Notes: a model not told the origin generated them from the letters alone. A DNA stretch of 64,000 nt from Legionella sp. PATHC035 (GCF_026191115.1 NZ_JAPHOT010000001.1:1989501-2053500), one strand, 5' to 3'; counted from the stretch's first letter, positions 48,013-57,715 are shown. Numbers and translations: made by a program.

Positions 48013-49281
48013 GTGTTTGAACGTCCTCAAGGTGGTGAGCGGGCAGTATTGGTGCAATTAGCCCTACCGGGAATTGATGCGGATAAAGCATTGCAGGAAT
48101 TTGAAGAGTTAGCTCTTTCAGCAAATGCGGACATTTTGGATTGCGTTTTAGGCACGCGGGCAACTCCAGATGCCAAGTATTATATAGGTAAAGGGAAAGC
48201 AGAGGAGATTGCGCAGCTGGTTAAAGCGCTGGATGCAGAATTGGTGCTGGTCAATCATGAATTATCCCCTTCACAAGAGCGAAATCTGGAGCGTTTATTT
48301 GAATGCCGGGTGGTGGATCGCAGCGGTTTGATTCTTGATATCTTTGCTCAGCGTGCACGAACTTTTGAAGGAAAATTGCAAGTCGAGTTGGCTCAATTAC
48401 AGCATTTATCAACGCGTTTAATCCGTGGTTGGACTCATTTGGAACGCCAAAAAGGGGGTATCGGCTTACGAGGGCCTGGTGAAACTCAATTGGAAACCGA
48501 CCGTCGATTATTGCGTGAACGCATCAAATACATTAACAAGCGTTTGGAAAAAGTCCGCAGCAACCGGGATCAAAACCGTCAGGCCAGACGCAAAGCTTCT
48601 TTGCTTACTGTATCTTTAGTCGGTTATACCAATGCCGGTAAATCCACTTTATTTAATGCCTTAACCGGTGAAAGCATTTATGTGGCGGATCAGTTGTTTG
48701 CGACATTAGATCCTACGATGCGTCAACTCAACTTACCGGGATCTTCCTCCGTGATTTTAACCGATACCGTCGGATTTATTCGTGATTTACCGCATCAACT
48801 AGTAGAGGCCTTTCGTGCAACCTTAGAAGAGACTCAACAAGCGGATTTATTGCTGCACGTGATCGATATTTCTGATCCTCATTGGCGAGATAACGTTTTT
48901 TCGGTGCAACAGGTTTTGGATGAGTTAGGGGTGCATGATATTCCCATCATTCTGGTATTTAATAAAATTGATTTAAAAGAAGGGTATCTGCCGAAGGTAG
49001 ATTATCAGGAAGGGAAATGTAAAGTATGGATCTCCGCGGCATCCAATTTGGGACTCGATTTACTCAAAGAAGCAATTAGCACCCAATTGCATGGGGCCGT
49101 TCTTATTGAAAACGTAGTGCTTAAAGCAACTCAGGCAAAACTACGGGCGCAACTTTATGAATTAGGTTCGGTTTTAAACGAATCGCATAATGAAGACGGT
49201 GATTGGCTGTTGAAAATTCGCATTACTCAGGAACAAAAACAACGTTTGTTTGTGGAGAATACCTCATCCCGGACTGAGTGA
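48013..49281 (+). CDS. hflX: GTPase HflX, ribosome-splitting factor
   Basis: HflX binds the 50S subunit and rescues stalled or heat-damaged ribosomes. The 422-residue product has the N-terminal HflX domain (about 1-190), including DAKYYIGKGKAEEI and VVDRSGLILDIFAQRARTFEGK. The G domain starts with GYTNAGKST, then DTVGFIRDLPH and NKID, and the C-terminal ligand domain follows. The GTG start has GGAG nearby. As in L. pneumophila and E. coli it is close to hfq, but it is separated here by the giant effector candidate and probably has its own promoter. Confidence 0.97.
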   Translation: MFERPQGGERAVLVQLALPGIDADKALQEFEELALSANADILDCVLGTRATPDAKYYIGKGKAEEIAQLVKALDAELVLVNHELSPSQERNLERLFECRVVDRSGLILDIFAQRARTFEGKLQVELAQLQHLSTRLIRGWTHLERQKGGIGLRGPGETQLETDRRLLRERIKYINKRLEKVRSNRDQNRQARRKASLLTVSLVGYTNAGKSTLFNALTGESIYVADQLFATLDPTMRQLNLPGSSSVILTDTVGFIRDLPHQLVEAFRATLEETQQADLLLHVIDISDPHWRDNVFSVQQVLDELGVHDIPIILVFNKIDLKEGYLPKVDYQEGKCKVWISAASNLGLDLLKEAISTQLHGAVLIENVVLKATQAKLRAQLYELGSVLNESHNEDGDWLLKIRITQEQKQRLFVENTSSRTE

Positions 49282-49374
49282 TGGATCTTCCATGAGCTGG
49301 ATACGCAACAAAGGGACTCTAATCAGAGGACCCTTCGCCGTATTCCCCACAGGATGAGCGGTTGGTATACTAAT

Positions 49375-49836
49375 TTATGCTTCTTTTATTGCTGAATCCA
49401 AGGTTTTTATATCTTGGCCGCCATAGAGCGTATCCACAAGCTCTCCCTTGGGGTTAATCACGAAGGTCACTGGCACGCCAATAATGTCGCCTAAGCCTAA
49501 AGCCAGTGCTGGATCGGATGCGAGTGAGGGATACCGAATATTGAATTTTTGAATCAGCTTTTTTTGTTTATGTATGGGTAGGCCATCATAATTCACGGCG
49601 AATAATACAATGGGGTCTTTTTCATGTTTTTGATAAAAGCGGTTTAATTCAGGAATTTCATCAATGCAGGTTTTACACCAACCCGCCCAATAATTAATAA
49701 GTACCCACTTCCCTTTTAGAGAAGAAAAAGGAATGGTGTTGCCTAGGGTATCTTTAAGAAGAACATCTGCCTGACTCAGGGATGCGACGCTCATTAAGAT
49801 AAATGCGACAAATAAGTTCTTTATTTTTGAGTTCAT
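49375..49836 (-). CDS. Secreted thioredoxin-like (TlpA/ResA-type) protein
   Basis: The 153-residue protein has a signal peptide of about 23 residues (ASLSQA-DV) and a thioredoxin fold with active site WCKTC at 53-57 and the cis-proline GVPVTF. WCxxC with one-domain layout and NYWAGWC suggests a periplasmic thiol-disulfide reductant of the TlpA/ResA group, perhaps serving cytochrome c maturation or other exported proteins. The partner is not visible: neighbours are hflX and tdk. Confidence 0.9.
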   Translation of the reverse strand: MNSKIKNLFVAFILMSVASLSQADVLLKDTLGNTIPFSSLKGKWVLINYWAGWCKTCIDEIPELNRFYQKHEKDPIVLFAVNYDGLPIHKQKKLIQKFNIRYPSLASDPALALGLGDIIGVPVTFVINPKGELVDTLYGGQDIKTLDSAIKEA

Positions 49837-50098
49837 AGTTATCTCATGCTGTATTCGGAAGCTATTCCATTCTATTGTAAGTGTTCAAAGGAAAAAATAT
49901 TTTTTTGGTACTATACCAAAAAAAGTGCTCAAAATCGCTCGGATTAACGAATTTCATCGTAGCCTGATTTACGCGTCGCTAATCCAGGCAACAATTATAA
50001 GCTCCACAATCATGCTCGCTATGAATTAGAGCGCTAGAGTAGATCATGAGGGGATAATTTGGGTATGATGAGGGCCTTTTCAAAAAGGCTGAGCTCCT

Positions 50099-50710
50099 AT
50101 GGCAAAACTCTATTTTTATTTTGCAGCAATGAATGCAGGGAAAAGCACGGTTCTCTTGCAATCAAGTTACAACTACCGTGAACGTGGCATGAATACCCTA
50201 TTATTTACGCCATCCATAGATAATCGATATCAACATGGTGCCGTTCATTCTCGTATTGGTTTATCGGAACACGCCTTTATTTTTAATCGAGATGACAATT
50301 TATACCAACATGTCCTCGCCCAAGCAAACGACTGTGCTTGCGTTTTGGTTGATGAGGCCCAGTTTTTAACCCGTACCCAAGTTTATCAATTAACGGAAAT
50401 TACTGATCAACTCGGGATCCCCGTTCTTACCTATGGATTGCGTACGGATTTTCGCGGGGAGCTATTTGAGGGAAGCCAATATCTTTTGGCGTGGGCGGAT
50501 GAGCTTGTTGAGCTCAAAACCATCTGCCATTGCGGACGTAAAGCAACGATGAATTTACGCTTAAATGCCGATGGTGAGGTAATCACTGAAGGTGATCAAG
50601 TCATTATCGGTGGTAATGATATGTATTCATCAACGTGTAGAATCCATTTTAAGCAGGGAGAACCAGGAATTACGCGAGCGATAAAAGAGGCATCGATGGA
50701 GTGCGTTTGA
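50099..50710 (+). CDS. tdk: Thymidine kinase
   Basis: Tdk phosphorylates thymidine for salvage. The 203 residues have the P-loop AAMNAGKST at 9-17, the catalytic E86 in VDEAQF, the lasso region, and a zinc site formed by C143, C145, C180 and H183. Length is normal for the type II family. A short hairpin GCCTTTT/AAAAGGC lies directly before the ATG and includes the only Shine-Dalgarno-like sequence, AAAGG. Confidence 0.97.
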   Translation: MAKLYFYFAAMNAGKSTVLLQSSYNYRERGMNTLLFTPSIDNRYQHGAVHSRIGLSEHAFIFNRDDNLYQHVLAQANDCACVLVDEAQFLTRTQVYQLTEITDQLGIPVLTYGLRTDFRGELFEGSQYLLAWADELVELKTICHCGRKATMNLRLNADGEVITEGDQVIIGGNDMYSSTCRIHFKQGEPGITRAIKEASMECV

Positions 50711-50788
50711 GCAACTAATTCTCGCTATTTCCTAAGGGGATCGTTACTTAAACAGGGTTATTTCATTTCATCCCAGTTGCAATAAGAT

Positions 50789-51892
50789 TTATAATTGCAC
50801 GGTACTATCAAGTCCTTGTGAAAAAACAGCTTTTTTATGCGGATTTGATTCAATTATCCATGCTGCATAGTCTATGAGTTCTGGAGAGCCAATGGCAATT
50901 TCATTAGGAACATGTTGCAATACCATGGTTTCTTCAGTTGCTTCATAACCTTCAATGAGTTTTCGGTACTTGGCAGAGCCCATCAGCGTAGAAGCATCTG
51001 TGAGCGTTAAAATTCTACGGTCAGCGGGTATTAGTCCTAATGCCAGTGCGCGTTCATTCATTTTTTCGAATTGTTTGGGGAACATCGCACCCTCAGCGGT
51101 GGCCGTTGAGGAAACCTCAATTGACATAACTCTTGGGCGGTATTCGGGGTTTATCACCGTGGTCGTTTCTATTTCTCCAGCCTTAATAAACCCATTGAGC
51201 CCTTTCAATAAACGCCCAGCAGCTCCTTGTACAAGGACCATGCTATGCACATCCGTATCAAATATTGGACGCCAATCATCCTCTTGGGTCGCTCCCAAAA
51301 TTGCTGTGGTTTCATTATTTCCCTGTGCTAAATCAAAGATATCTTCAACTCTACGAAACTCTCCAGGGTCTTGCTGTCCATTAAGTAGTTTTTGATAATA
51401 TTGAAATGTTTCAATATCAATATGTCTTGCGGTTTGCGGACGAATATAGACATAGGGTAAACACATGGAGGCAATGGCTCCTTTCGCGCTGATAAGTTGA
51501 AACCCGATCATATATTCTTTAACGGTGTGTGGATCGGGTGAGGTCGAAAGAAAAGCACTACTTTTAGGGTCATGGATGAATTGAGCGATATTTAAAATAA
51601 AAGGTCTTGAGGCATAGATCCCCGCACCCAGTCTTCCATCTGTCGCAATACATAGTGGCTCTTTAAATCCTGACATCCCTCGATGAATCATTTTGGGGGG
51701 TAAGGTAGTACACAGCTCAGAGTAATCGATTGTTGCTTTTTTAACGGGCACTTGCTCCATAGCTTTAGGTTGGACTCGGGCAGCATTAAAAAGTTTTCCT
51801 ACTCCGCCACGATTGGTAACCAGCTTTTGAAGCACATGGCGGCATGGACTTGGTTTTATACTTCGCACAACTCGCTGTCCTTTACTTAACAT
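50789..51892 (-). CDS. Putative cholera-toxin-type ADP-ribosyltransferase, effector candidate
   Basis: I start this at ATG 51892 (367 residues), where GGAGGA lies about 8 bases upstream; the frame also opens five codons earlier. No family name is certain, but the three motifs of R-S-E ADP-ribosyltransferases appear in order: R71 in MIHRGMSG, STS 116-118 in AFLSTSPDPHTVKEY, and E194 in GNNETTAILG. The last is followed by EDDWRPIF, recalling the EQEVSALGG...GW region of cholera toxin A. Between R71 and STS is a glycine-rich GRLGAGIYAS, like the GGLFxx loop. The residue two before E194 is N rather than the usual E or Q, so target preference cannot be guessed. No signal peptide is seen, which would fit Dot/Icm export. 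Confidence 0.65.
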   Translation of the reverse strand: MLSKGQRVVRSIKPSPCRHVLQKLVTNRGGVGKLFNAARVQPKAMEQVPVKKATIDYSELCTTLPPKMIHRGMSGFKEPLCIATDGRLGAGIYASRPFILNIAQFIHDPKSSAFLSTSPDPHTVKEYMIGFQLISAKGAIASMCLPYVYIRPQTARHIDIETFQYYQKLLNGQQDPGEFRRVEDIFDLAQGNNETTAILGATQEDDWRPIFDTDVHSMVLVQGAAGRLLKGLNGFIKAGEIETTTVINPEYRPRVMSIEVSSTATAEGAMFPKQFEKMNERALALGLIPADRRILTLTDASTLMGSAKYRKLIEGYEATEETMVLQHVPNEIAIGSPELIDYAAWIIESNPHKKAVFSQGLDSTVQL

Positions 51893-52256
51893 GATTGGCT
51901 CCTCCATTCCGCTTCAAGGTAATGTGGTAATTTTAATTAAACTGCCTATTTTGTAAGCATAGCAGAAAATGATTTGTTTAAAAAATAACCGATCTGGATT
52001 GGCTTATATTATGCGATGACGGGTCTTAGCCTCAATTGACAGAAGTCTTAGAACGGGAGCTGGTCCAGTAACAGTAAAGATGTCTATAAACGGAGTGAAT
52101 TAGCAGGTATTCTTGGTGGGATATAGCGTGTTCCAGCAGTTGGCGGTGACTCTTCAGCTGAATAATCTGGGACTAGCGATAACTTTTTTTAGATAATGTG
52201 CAGCCGATAATCTTAGCCTGACTCGCTGCAGGTTAAGATTATCCGGGTTCTCTTGG
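51893..52256. other. Intergenic region
   Basis: About 360 bp with no supported gene. The right end holds the hairpin at 52206-52243; the left end must hold the promoter of the ADP-ribosyltransferase-like gene, where TGCTATGCT on the minus strand near 51960 is the only -10-like sequence I noticed. Confidence 0.4.
52206..52243 (-). terminator. Hairpin terminator after the 884-residue gene
   Basis: Arms of 15 bases (52206-52220 and 52229-52243) pair with one mismatch around an 8-base loop, just beyond the stop codon at 52257. There is no long T tract. Confidence 0.6.
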
Positions 52257-54911
52257 CTAAGGTGTACAATTTTGATCTGGCAGGTCTTCTGCTTCTATCT
52301 TGTCTACCGAATAGTTAAAAATACTTTTGATGACCAAGGGGGATGGTTTTTTAGCGGATGCTGCTTCTACGGATACGGAAGATTCCATTTCTTTTGATGC
52401 AAGTGGATCCACCGGGACAGAAGCGGGGACCTGCAGAGCCTGATTTCGCTCCATTACCGCTTTTATCTGCATTAAATCCGGCAACAATTCAAAAATGAGT
52501 TCAATAATTTTTGGCGCCAAGACTTTTTGATGGTGAAATGCGTGGGGCGAATTTTTGTTTAAATTGATATCTTGAGTTTCCGTTAACGGATCTCCATGTT
52601 CTATATAATTTCTCAAATTTCTTAATGCCTCGTAACCTAGGGTTAAGGGTTTTGATCTATGGGCTTCAGCGTACCCTTTAATTGTATCGAGATGCTGTAA
52701 AAGTTGTCCGGCATTATATTCTAGAGCATCACTTAATTGATGGTTAGAAGCCAATAATTGGACCAGATCAGGGTGTCCCTGTCTGGCATGATATAAGTCC
52801 CAGCTTTTCATATCTTTATGAGGCTGACCGATAACCAGGTAACCCGTTTCCAATAAAAATTCTTGCATGTTGTTTAATGCTTCAATGGCTGCATCGACTC
52901 TTTTCAGTGGAGTAAGGGTATGTTCTCGAACTGGAGTTGCCATAAGCTGTTTGGCCAGTTCACGTATATGGTCTAGTCCAATAAAAATACTTTCCCTGGC
53001 TGCTCTACGTAACGCTGCTTCATTTTGTTCTTGCAATCTTTTTTGTTCTCGTTCAACTGCTGTAGTACGTGGTTTTGCCGTGGCATTCGTGAGTATTTGT
53101 GCCATTCTCTTATATTGTGACTCATATTCAGTTTTTTTGAACTTAGCGAAGGGTTGTAACATCTCGCCTATTCTTTTTTTACTCGGTATTTCTGCTGTCC
53201 CATCAAAAATTTGATGACATTCTGTAATCATTTCTTGTGGATTAGGAAGAGTAATCATTTGTTTGAGTAATTCAGACTTGAGTAATTCAAAGAGTATAAA
53301 AAACTCATCTTCTTCTTGTTGAGGTATGCGGCGTTCGGGAGCGTCAACAACAACTTGTTGTTTGCTTTTAGCTTTTTCTTGCGCCAGTTGAAAACGTTCT
53401 TGTTCTACTTTAAGGACGCTCGCCCAAAATTTCTTGGGATTCTCTTGATAGACGCCATAAACTTTTTGACGTGATGCAATAAACTTTTGCACTCTTTTAA
53501 ATAGGCTGTACATTTCCTCTGAAGCTATTGTTTCCAGCTTCTCTTTATCTTTTAGCAAATTATCAATAATAAATTTATTATTCCCTTCATCTTGGTGACA
53601 GATGCCATCACGAAGGGTGATTAATGCCCGAAAATCAATTGTTTCATCAAATTCCGTAAAGTCAGATTTTTTGCCGGTTAACAACTCTCCGATGCGCTGA
53701 AATCTTTTTAGCAGCGCATGTTGTCCTGCTTTCGTCGACAGGTCGAGTCTTCGGCGATATTGTACTTCAGGAGGTAGGGTCGTAAATAAAACTTTTATGC
53801 CGGATGCTCCGAATACATTATCCACTTTTTCCTGGTCGTATAGTTCTCCTTCGGTATAATTCACTAGATTGAGTAAGTCAATTAAGTATTTAGTTTCCAA
53901 AAAGTAACGCGTTATTGCTTTTACATTAGGTAAAATCAGCGGTTTATCTACAGTGGGGGTGTCGGGTTTAAGTTCTTTAGTGAGCAGTGATTTAAAAAAT
54001 TGATCTAAAGCATTTAACTCATTCAATACGGAGGGTATTGCTTCTTCCACGAGCTCTTCTCTATCTGAATGCTCTTGAAACAGCGAGTTTTCGGCATCAT
54101 CAAAACGCAAATCAGTTATTGTTTTTTCTAAGGCGAAAAGAAAAACCATTTCCGGGGTTGTTTTTGCTGTTGCACCACCAAGTTGCTCAAGAATTATCCA
54201 GCTTAAAGGTTCAAGTTGTGCCTTGTGCCTGCTGCGTAAAGATCCCGATAAGTTACTAATAATGACAGAAAATCGATTAATACTCTCTCTGATATAATCA
54301 ATACGTCGATAATAGAGGACTTCCCTTTCGAAAGGACTGAGTTTGCAATCAACAAGAGAAGAGTCGTTTAAATCATTATGATATTGCTGCAGGTGTCTTA
54401 AGATGTGTAAAAGGCAGATGAGACGTTTTATATCGAATTGAGCATTTTCTTGGTCGGTAAGGAATGAGTTTTTTGAAGGGAGTGCCTTAAATAGGGCATC
54501 AATCGATTCACGATCCTTCTTATAGAGCGCATTTTCATGACTTGCGATTTTATAAACCGCATTAGCGATGAATTGCATCCAAACTGGTTTTAGAAATTTA
54601 TTTGCATTGGCGTTCGCCTTTTCCAGCAGAAAATGGAGCGTATAATTTTGATTCGATATTGTATAATCGATAGGGCCTAGGCCGTTTTCTTTAATGTCGA
54701 CATCCAAACAAAGAGCGTCCCGGTTTCTTATCAATACAGCCAATAACTCCGTAAGAATGGTATCTTGCGGGTTGCAATTTTGGCACCCCTGCAAAAGAGC
54801 TTTGTGATATTGTTTTTTATGAATTAACTCCAAAATCCACTGATGTTGTTTGGTTGTCTTTATTTGACTTATTTCAGCAATTAAATCGCTATGTGCATCT
54901 TTTTTCGGCAT
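52257..54911 (-). CDS. Large protein with two HEPN-type Rx4H motifs, function unknown
   Basis: The product is 884 residues from ATG 54911, which has GAGG 8 bases upstream; two earlier start codons sit too close to that site. It is helical and cytoplasmic in character. Near residues 70-105 a stretch resembles a single degenerate ankyrin-type repeat. Two motifs match the Rx4H signature of HEPN ribonucleases: RDGICH at 434-439 and RNYIEH at 767-772, the second within LRNLRNYIEHGDP, very like the HepT/DUF86 form. A K/Q/E-rich coiled region lies at about 500-650. The tail is acidic (SVDKIEAEDLPDQNCTP). It may be a secreted or intracellular ribonuclease, or simply helical; only the motifs support the idea. 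Confidence 0.75.
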   Translation of the reverse strand: MPKKDAHSDLIAEISQIKTTKQHQWILELIHKKQYHKALLQGCQNCNPQDTILTELLAVLIRNRDALCLDVDIKENGLGPIDYTISNQNYTLHFLLEKANANANKFLKPVWMQFIANAVYKIASHENALYKKDRESIDALFKALPSKNSFLTDQENAQFDIKRLICLLHILRHLQQYHNDLNDSSLVDCKLSPFEREVLYYRRIDYIRESINRFSVIISNLSGSLRSRHKAQLEPLSWIILEQLGGATAKTTPEMVFLFALEKTITDLRFDDAENSLFQEHSDREELVEEAIPSVLNELNALDQFFKSLLTKELKPDTPTVDKPLILPNVKAITRYFLETKYLIDLLNLVNYTEGELYDQEKVDNVFGASGIKVLFTTLPPEVQYRRRLDLSTKAGQHALLKRFQRIGELLTGKKSDFTEFDETIDFRALITLRDGICHQDEGNNKFIIDNLLKDKEKLETIASEEMYSLFKRVQKFIASRQKVYGVYQENPKKFWASVLKVEQERFQLAQEKAKSKQQVVVDAPERRIPQQEEDEFFILFELLKSELLKQMITLPNPQEMITECHQIFDGTAEIPSKKRIGEMLQPFAKFKKTEYESQYKRMAQILTNATAKPRTTAVEREQKRLQEQNEAALRRAARESIFIGLDHIRELAKQLMATPVREHTLTPLKRVDAAIEALNNMQEFLLETGYLVIGQPHKDMKSWDLYHARQGHPDLVQLLASNHQLSDALEYNAGQLLQHLDTIKGYAEAHRSKPLTLGYEALRNLRNYIEHGDPLTETQDINLNKNSPHAFHHQKVLAPKIIELIFELLPDLMQIKAVMERNQALQVPASVPVDPLASKEMESSVSVEAASAKKPSPLVIKSIFNYSVDKIEAEDLPDQNCTP

Positions 54912-55230
54912 AGACATCACCTCGAGCTAATGGTTATTTTTTTGCGCCTTTTGTTTTATTAAATGCAGCTCAAAAACTAAATATTATTCAATATGGTCAT
55001 TTTGGTGAATGTATGATGCAATAAATCGGTTTGCAAGGTTTATTTTTAATTCTATGGATAGCTGTATGGGCTAAATGTAGCTTAAAGGATGGAATCGTAT
55101 ATTAAATGCACAAAAAGTGATTCTGGCCTACGATTTATATGAATACGGTCTGATAGTTTTTGAGCTATGCTATATAGCAGTGATTTGTAAATTAATTTAA
55201 TGGGTGTATTAGCGAACATGGAGTGTTTTC
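54912..55230. other. Intergenic region with a palindromic promoter-like element
   Basis: About 320 bp between divergent genes. TGCTATATAGCA at 55168-55179 is a perfect 12-bp palindrome that also reads as an extended -10 box (TGCTATAT), about 50 bp before the pirin gene. No -35 box is evident. Confidence 0.4.
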
Positions 55231-56058
55231 ATGAGCGAAATTAAAGTCGAGCGATTAATTAAAGGTATCCTTGTGCGTGAAGGTGCTGGGGTGAAATTAC
55301 ATCGCTATATAGGCATCGAGAGAAGCAATGATTTTGAGCCTCTTCTCTTACTTGATTATTTCAATAGCACGGATCCTTTGGATTATATGGCGGGGTTTCC
55401 TTCTCATCCTCATCGTGGTTTTGAAACAATTACTTATTTGCTCGATGGTAAGATTACCCATGAAGATAATAAGGGACATAAAGGAGTTATCAGCGCGGGA
55501 GATGTGCAATGGATGACCGCTGGAAGAGGAATTATTCATTCTGAAATGCCTTCAGCGAATGGTCGATTACATGGTTTTCAATTGTGGTTAAATTTACCTG
55601 CATCTGAAAAAATGCGACTTCCTCGTTATCAAGAAATGCGAAGCGAGCAATTACCAGTGGAAACACATGATTCAGGTGGTCAGATCAAAGTCATTGCAGG
55701 CGAGACGGATCAAGGGACCATTTCTCCAATTACCGGGATTGCCACTCGACCTTTATTATTCGATATTATCTTGCCACCAGGGGCGAGCGTAGAGCAACAT
55801 ATCCCCAATGATTATCAAGCGATTCTTCTGGTTATTTCAGGAACCATTCGCATTGGCGAACAGTTAGTACAGCAGGATACCTTAGCAAAACTTGGTGCTG
55901 GGGATACTTTGCTTTTGAAAAGTGATACTGCAAGTCAATGTATTTTGATCGCTGCTGCGAGAATTCATGAGCCTATTACGCGTCATGGGCCTTTTGTAAT
56001 GAATACCCAGGAAGAAATAATACAAGCGATGGATGACTTTCGCAGTGGTCGCTTTTAA
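55231..56058 (+). CDS. Pirin family protein
   Basis: Pirins are bicupin metalloproteins; bacterial members such as YhhW can act as quercetin 2,3-dioxygenases, and others bind partner enzymes. The 275-residue protein has the metal ligands H59 and H61 in FPSHPHRGFETITYLL, and H103 and E105 in GRGIIHSEMP, all in place. The first cupin ends near 125 and the second follows. It is not in an operon with its neighbours, and its substrate is unknown. Confidence 0.94.
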   Translation: MSEIKVERLIKGILVREGAGVKLHRYIGIERSNDFEPLLLLDYFNSTDPLDYMAGFPSHPHRGFETITYLLDGKITHEDNKGHKGVISAGDVQWMTAGRGIIHSEMPSANGRLHGFQLWLNLPASEKMRLPRYQEMRSEQLPVETHDSGGQIKVIAGETDQGTISPITGIATRPLLFDIILPPGASVEQHIPNDYQAILLVISGTIRIGEQLVQQDTLAKLGAGDTLLLKSDTASQCILIAAARIHEPITRHGPFVMNTQEEIIQAMDDFRSGRF

Positions 56059-56154
56059 TCTGAACTGATTTTACTCTGCCTGTTTTCAATCTCCGTTATC
56101 CCGTGTGCAACGAGGAATCCCTCACCGCAGATGGGATGAAGTCTACTCCTTTTA

Positions 56155-56613
56155 ATGATACCGCCTGGGCTCAATCTGACGAGTTGCAAACAACTGCTGA
56201 AATTTGGTCTAAAATTGGATTATTGGATAAAAAAACGGCAAGTTAATGGAGTAAAGCCTGTGCACCCAAGAAAAGAGCAATCTGCCAAAGAGATCTATAG
56301 GATTGTAGACCAGTATTGTGAAGCAAACATGCACAGTAAATACCGATCCAGTTCAGCAATCTCTCTGGTCTTAGGTATTTCAGATGTTGATGCTCAGAAA
56401 TTAATTAATAAAATTATAATTGCTTTACCGGATTGTTTTTTTTATTTAGCAAAGCCAGAGCGCATTAGTGAGATGGTAAATTTTATTGCCCAGCAATATT
56501 TACTTTTTCAAGCGCAAGAAAACGTTAATGATGAGTTGTTTTCTAACTTACTTATTAACTTTGTTGACAACTTAGTCGAAGAAATCATGCTTCGATATTT
56601 TTCATATGCTTGA
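56155..56613 (+). CDS. Small unknown protein, first of a two-gene unit
   Basis: I do not recognise this product of up to 152 residues. The ATG at 56155 has no good ribosome-binding site, while GTG 56260, 35 codons on, has GGAG about 8 bases upstream and gives 117 residues beginning HPRKEQSAKEIYRI after the start. The predicted structure is all helical, with no membrane segment or signal. It ends 11 bp before the next gene on the same strand, so the two are probably co-transcribed. Confidence 0.6.
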   Translation: MIPPGLNLTSCKQLLKFGLKLDYWIKKRQVNGVKPVHPRKEQSAKEIYRIVDQYCEANMHSKYRSSSAISLVLGISDVDAQKLINKIIIALPDCFFYLAKPERISEMVNFIAQQYLLFQAQENVNDELFSNLLINFVDNLVEEIMLRYFSYA

Positions 56614-56624
56614 CCAGGTGATTT

Positions 56625-57707
56625 ATGACTCGAGAAGAAATAATTCAAGGAACAGGACTTAGCAGCGAAGATTTAGATGCATTATTTTTGCTGAATAAGT
56701 TAATGCACCCGGATAACCCTGGTCGGGGGCTCGAGTTAGGAGGCAAAGAAAAGGAGAGGGTTGTTGCTTTTTTAGAAAAAGCGATAGGTAATTTGGAGCT
56801 CAATAGAAAAATCCTGGAGTTAGGGAAACTGAAAGAGCACGATACAGGAATTAGTTTTGCTGTGCTTAAGACTCTAAGGAATTTAACCTTTAAATCAAGG
56901 CATTGGCACAAAACTCACTTTGATGATCATGACAAAATAACCCTGTCCAAATTAGGTGCTTTAGCAGATTTAGCCTCACTCACTCATGATTTGGCTGTAT
57001 TCGAATCCTCAGGCATCATCAATGATAGCGCTCGTTTATCCCAGCTTTATCATGATGCTCACTGGGCATTGAGATCGGGATTCTCTAATGATCTTGATCT
57101 TTCTTCTAATGTGATGGTTTTTGAGATTAAAGCGACGAAGGGTGGTGCGCCTATGTTTTTTCATACAAAGTACCAAAAGGATGCGTTTGTCTTATCTGAA
57201 TTTCTTTATAGCGAGGAGTATCGGATTAGGCTAGACAAATTAATTGAGAGTGATGCAACAAAAGAACTTTTAAAAAAACATTTAGGCGATGATTGGTTAC
57301 AGCAATTGGAAAATAAATTTCGAATAATTCAACGAGAAATGCATGATGCACAGCTAATGGGACCTCATCAAGGATTGGTGCATCAAGATGACACGGCTCA
57401 AGAGCTTTTTCGTGCAGAGGACAAAAGCCCCGTGACGCTTATTTGTTCTCCATTTGTCGGCATATCTACCCTCGCTACGGTTAAAGAATTAAATGTACAG
57501 TTGATTGAGGAATTAAACGGTAAGGGAGTGACGGATATTCCTCCTCTATTGCAATTACCTGTTCATGAAGAGGTAGAGGCTTTGTCCCCCTCTTGTTTTC
57601 TTGATGCCCTGGATAAATGGAACGCTTTGGAGCGAATACCCAGAACACGGTTGAGTGGGGCTAAAGATGAGGGCGAAGAGGAGCATCCGTCCCATCAGCC
57701 TAAGTAG
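56625..57707 (+). CDS. Unknown protein with an acidic C-terminal tail, effector candidate
   Basis: The 360-residue protein has no signal peptide or membrane segment. It begins MTREEIIQGTGLSSEDLDAL and contains a histidine-rich stretch (SRHWHKTHFDDHD) near 91-103, which could bind metal, then a helical middle. The last residues, SGAKDEGEEEHPSHQPK, form a short glutamate-rich block as in many Dot/Icm substrates. A CCAGGTG sequence precedes the ATG. It is the second gene of a likely pair with 56155. No family is recognised. Confidence 0.65.
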   Translation: MTREEIIQGTGLSSEDLDALFLLNKLMHPDNPGRGLELGGKEKERVVAFLEKAIGNLELNRKILELGKLKEHDTGISFAVLKTLRNLTFKSRHWHKTHFDDHDKITLSKLGALADLASLTHDLAVFESSGIINDSARLSQLYHDAHWALRSGFSNDLDLSSNVMVFEIKATKGGAPMFFHTKYQKDAFVLSEFLYSEEYRIRLDKLIESDATKELLKKHLGDDWLQQLENKFRIIQREMHDAQLMGPHQGLVHQDDTAQELFRAEDKSPVTLICSPFVGISTLATVKELNVQLIEELNGKGVTDIPPLLQLPVHEEVEALSPSCFLDALDKWNALERIPRTRLSGAKDEGEEEHPSHQPK

Positions 57708-57715
57708 AAGAACCC

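Noticed and set aside
50789..54911. The ADP-ribosyltransferase-like and HEPN-motif genes as one toxin-antitoxin or defence operon
   Set aside because: They are separated by about 360 bp and a hairpin terminator, and neither looks like an antitoxin, so I treat them separately.
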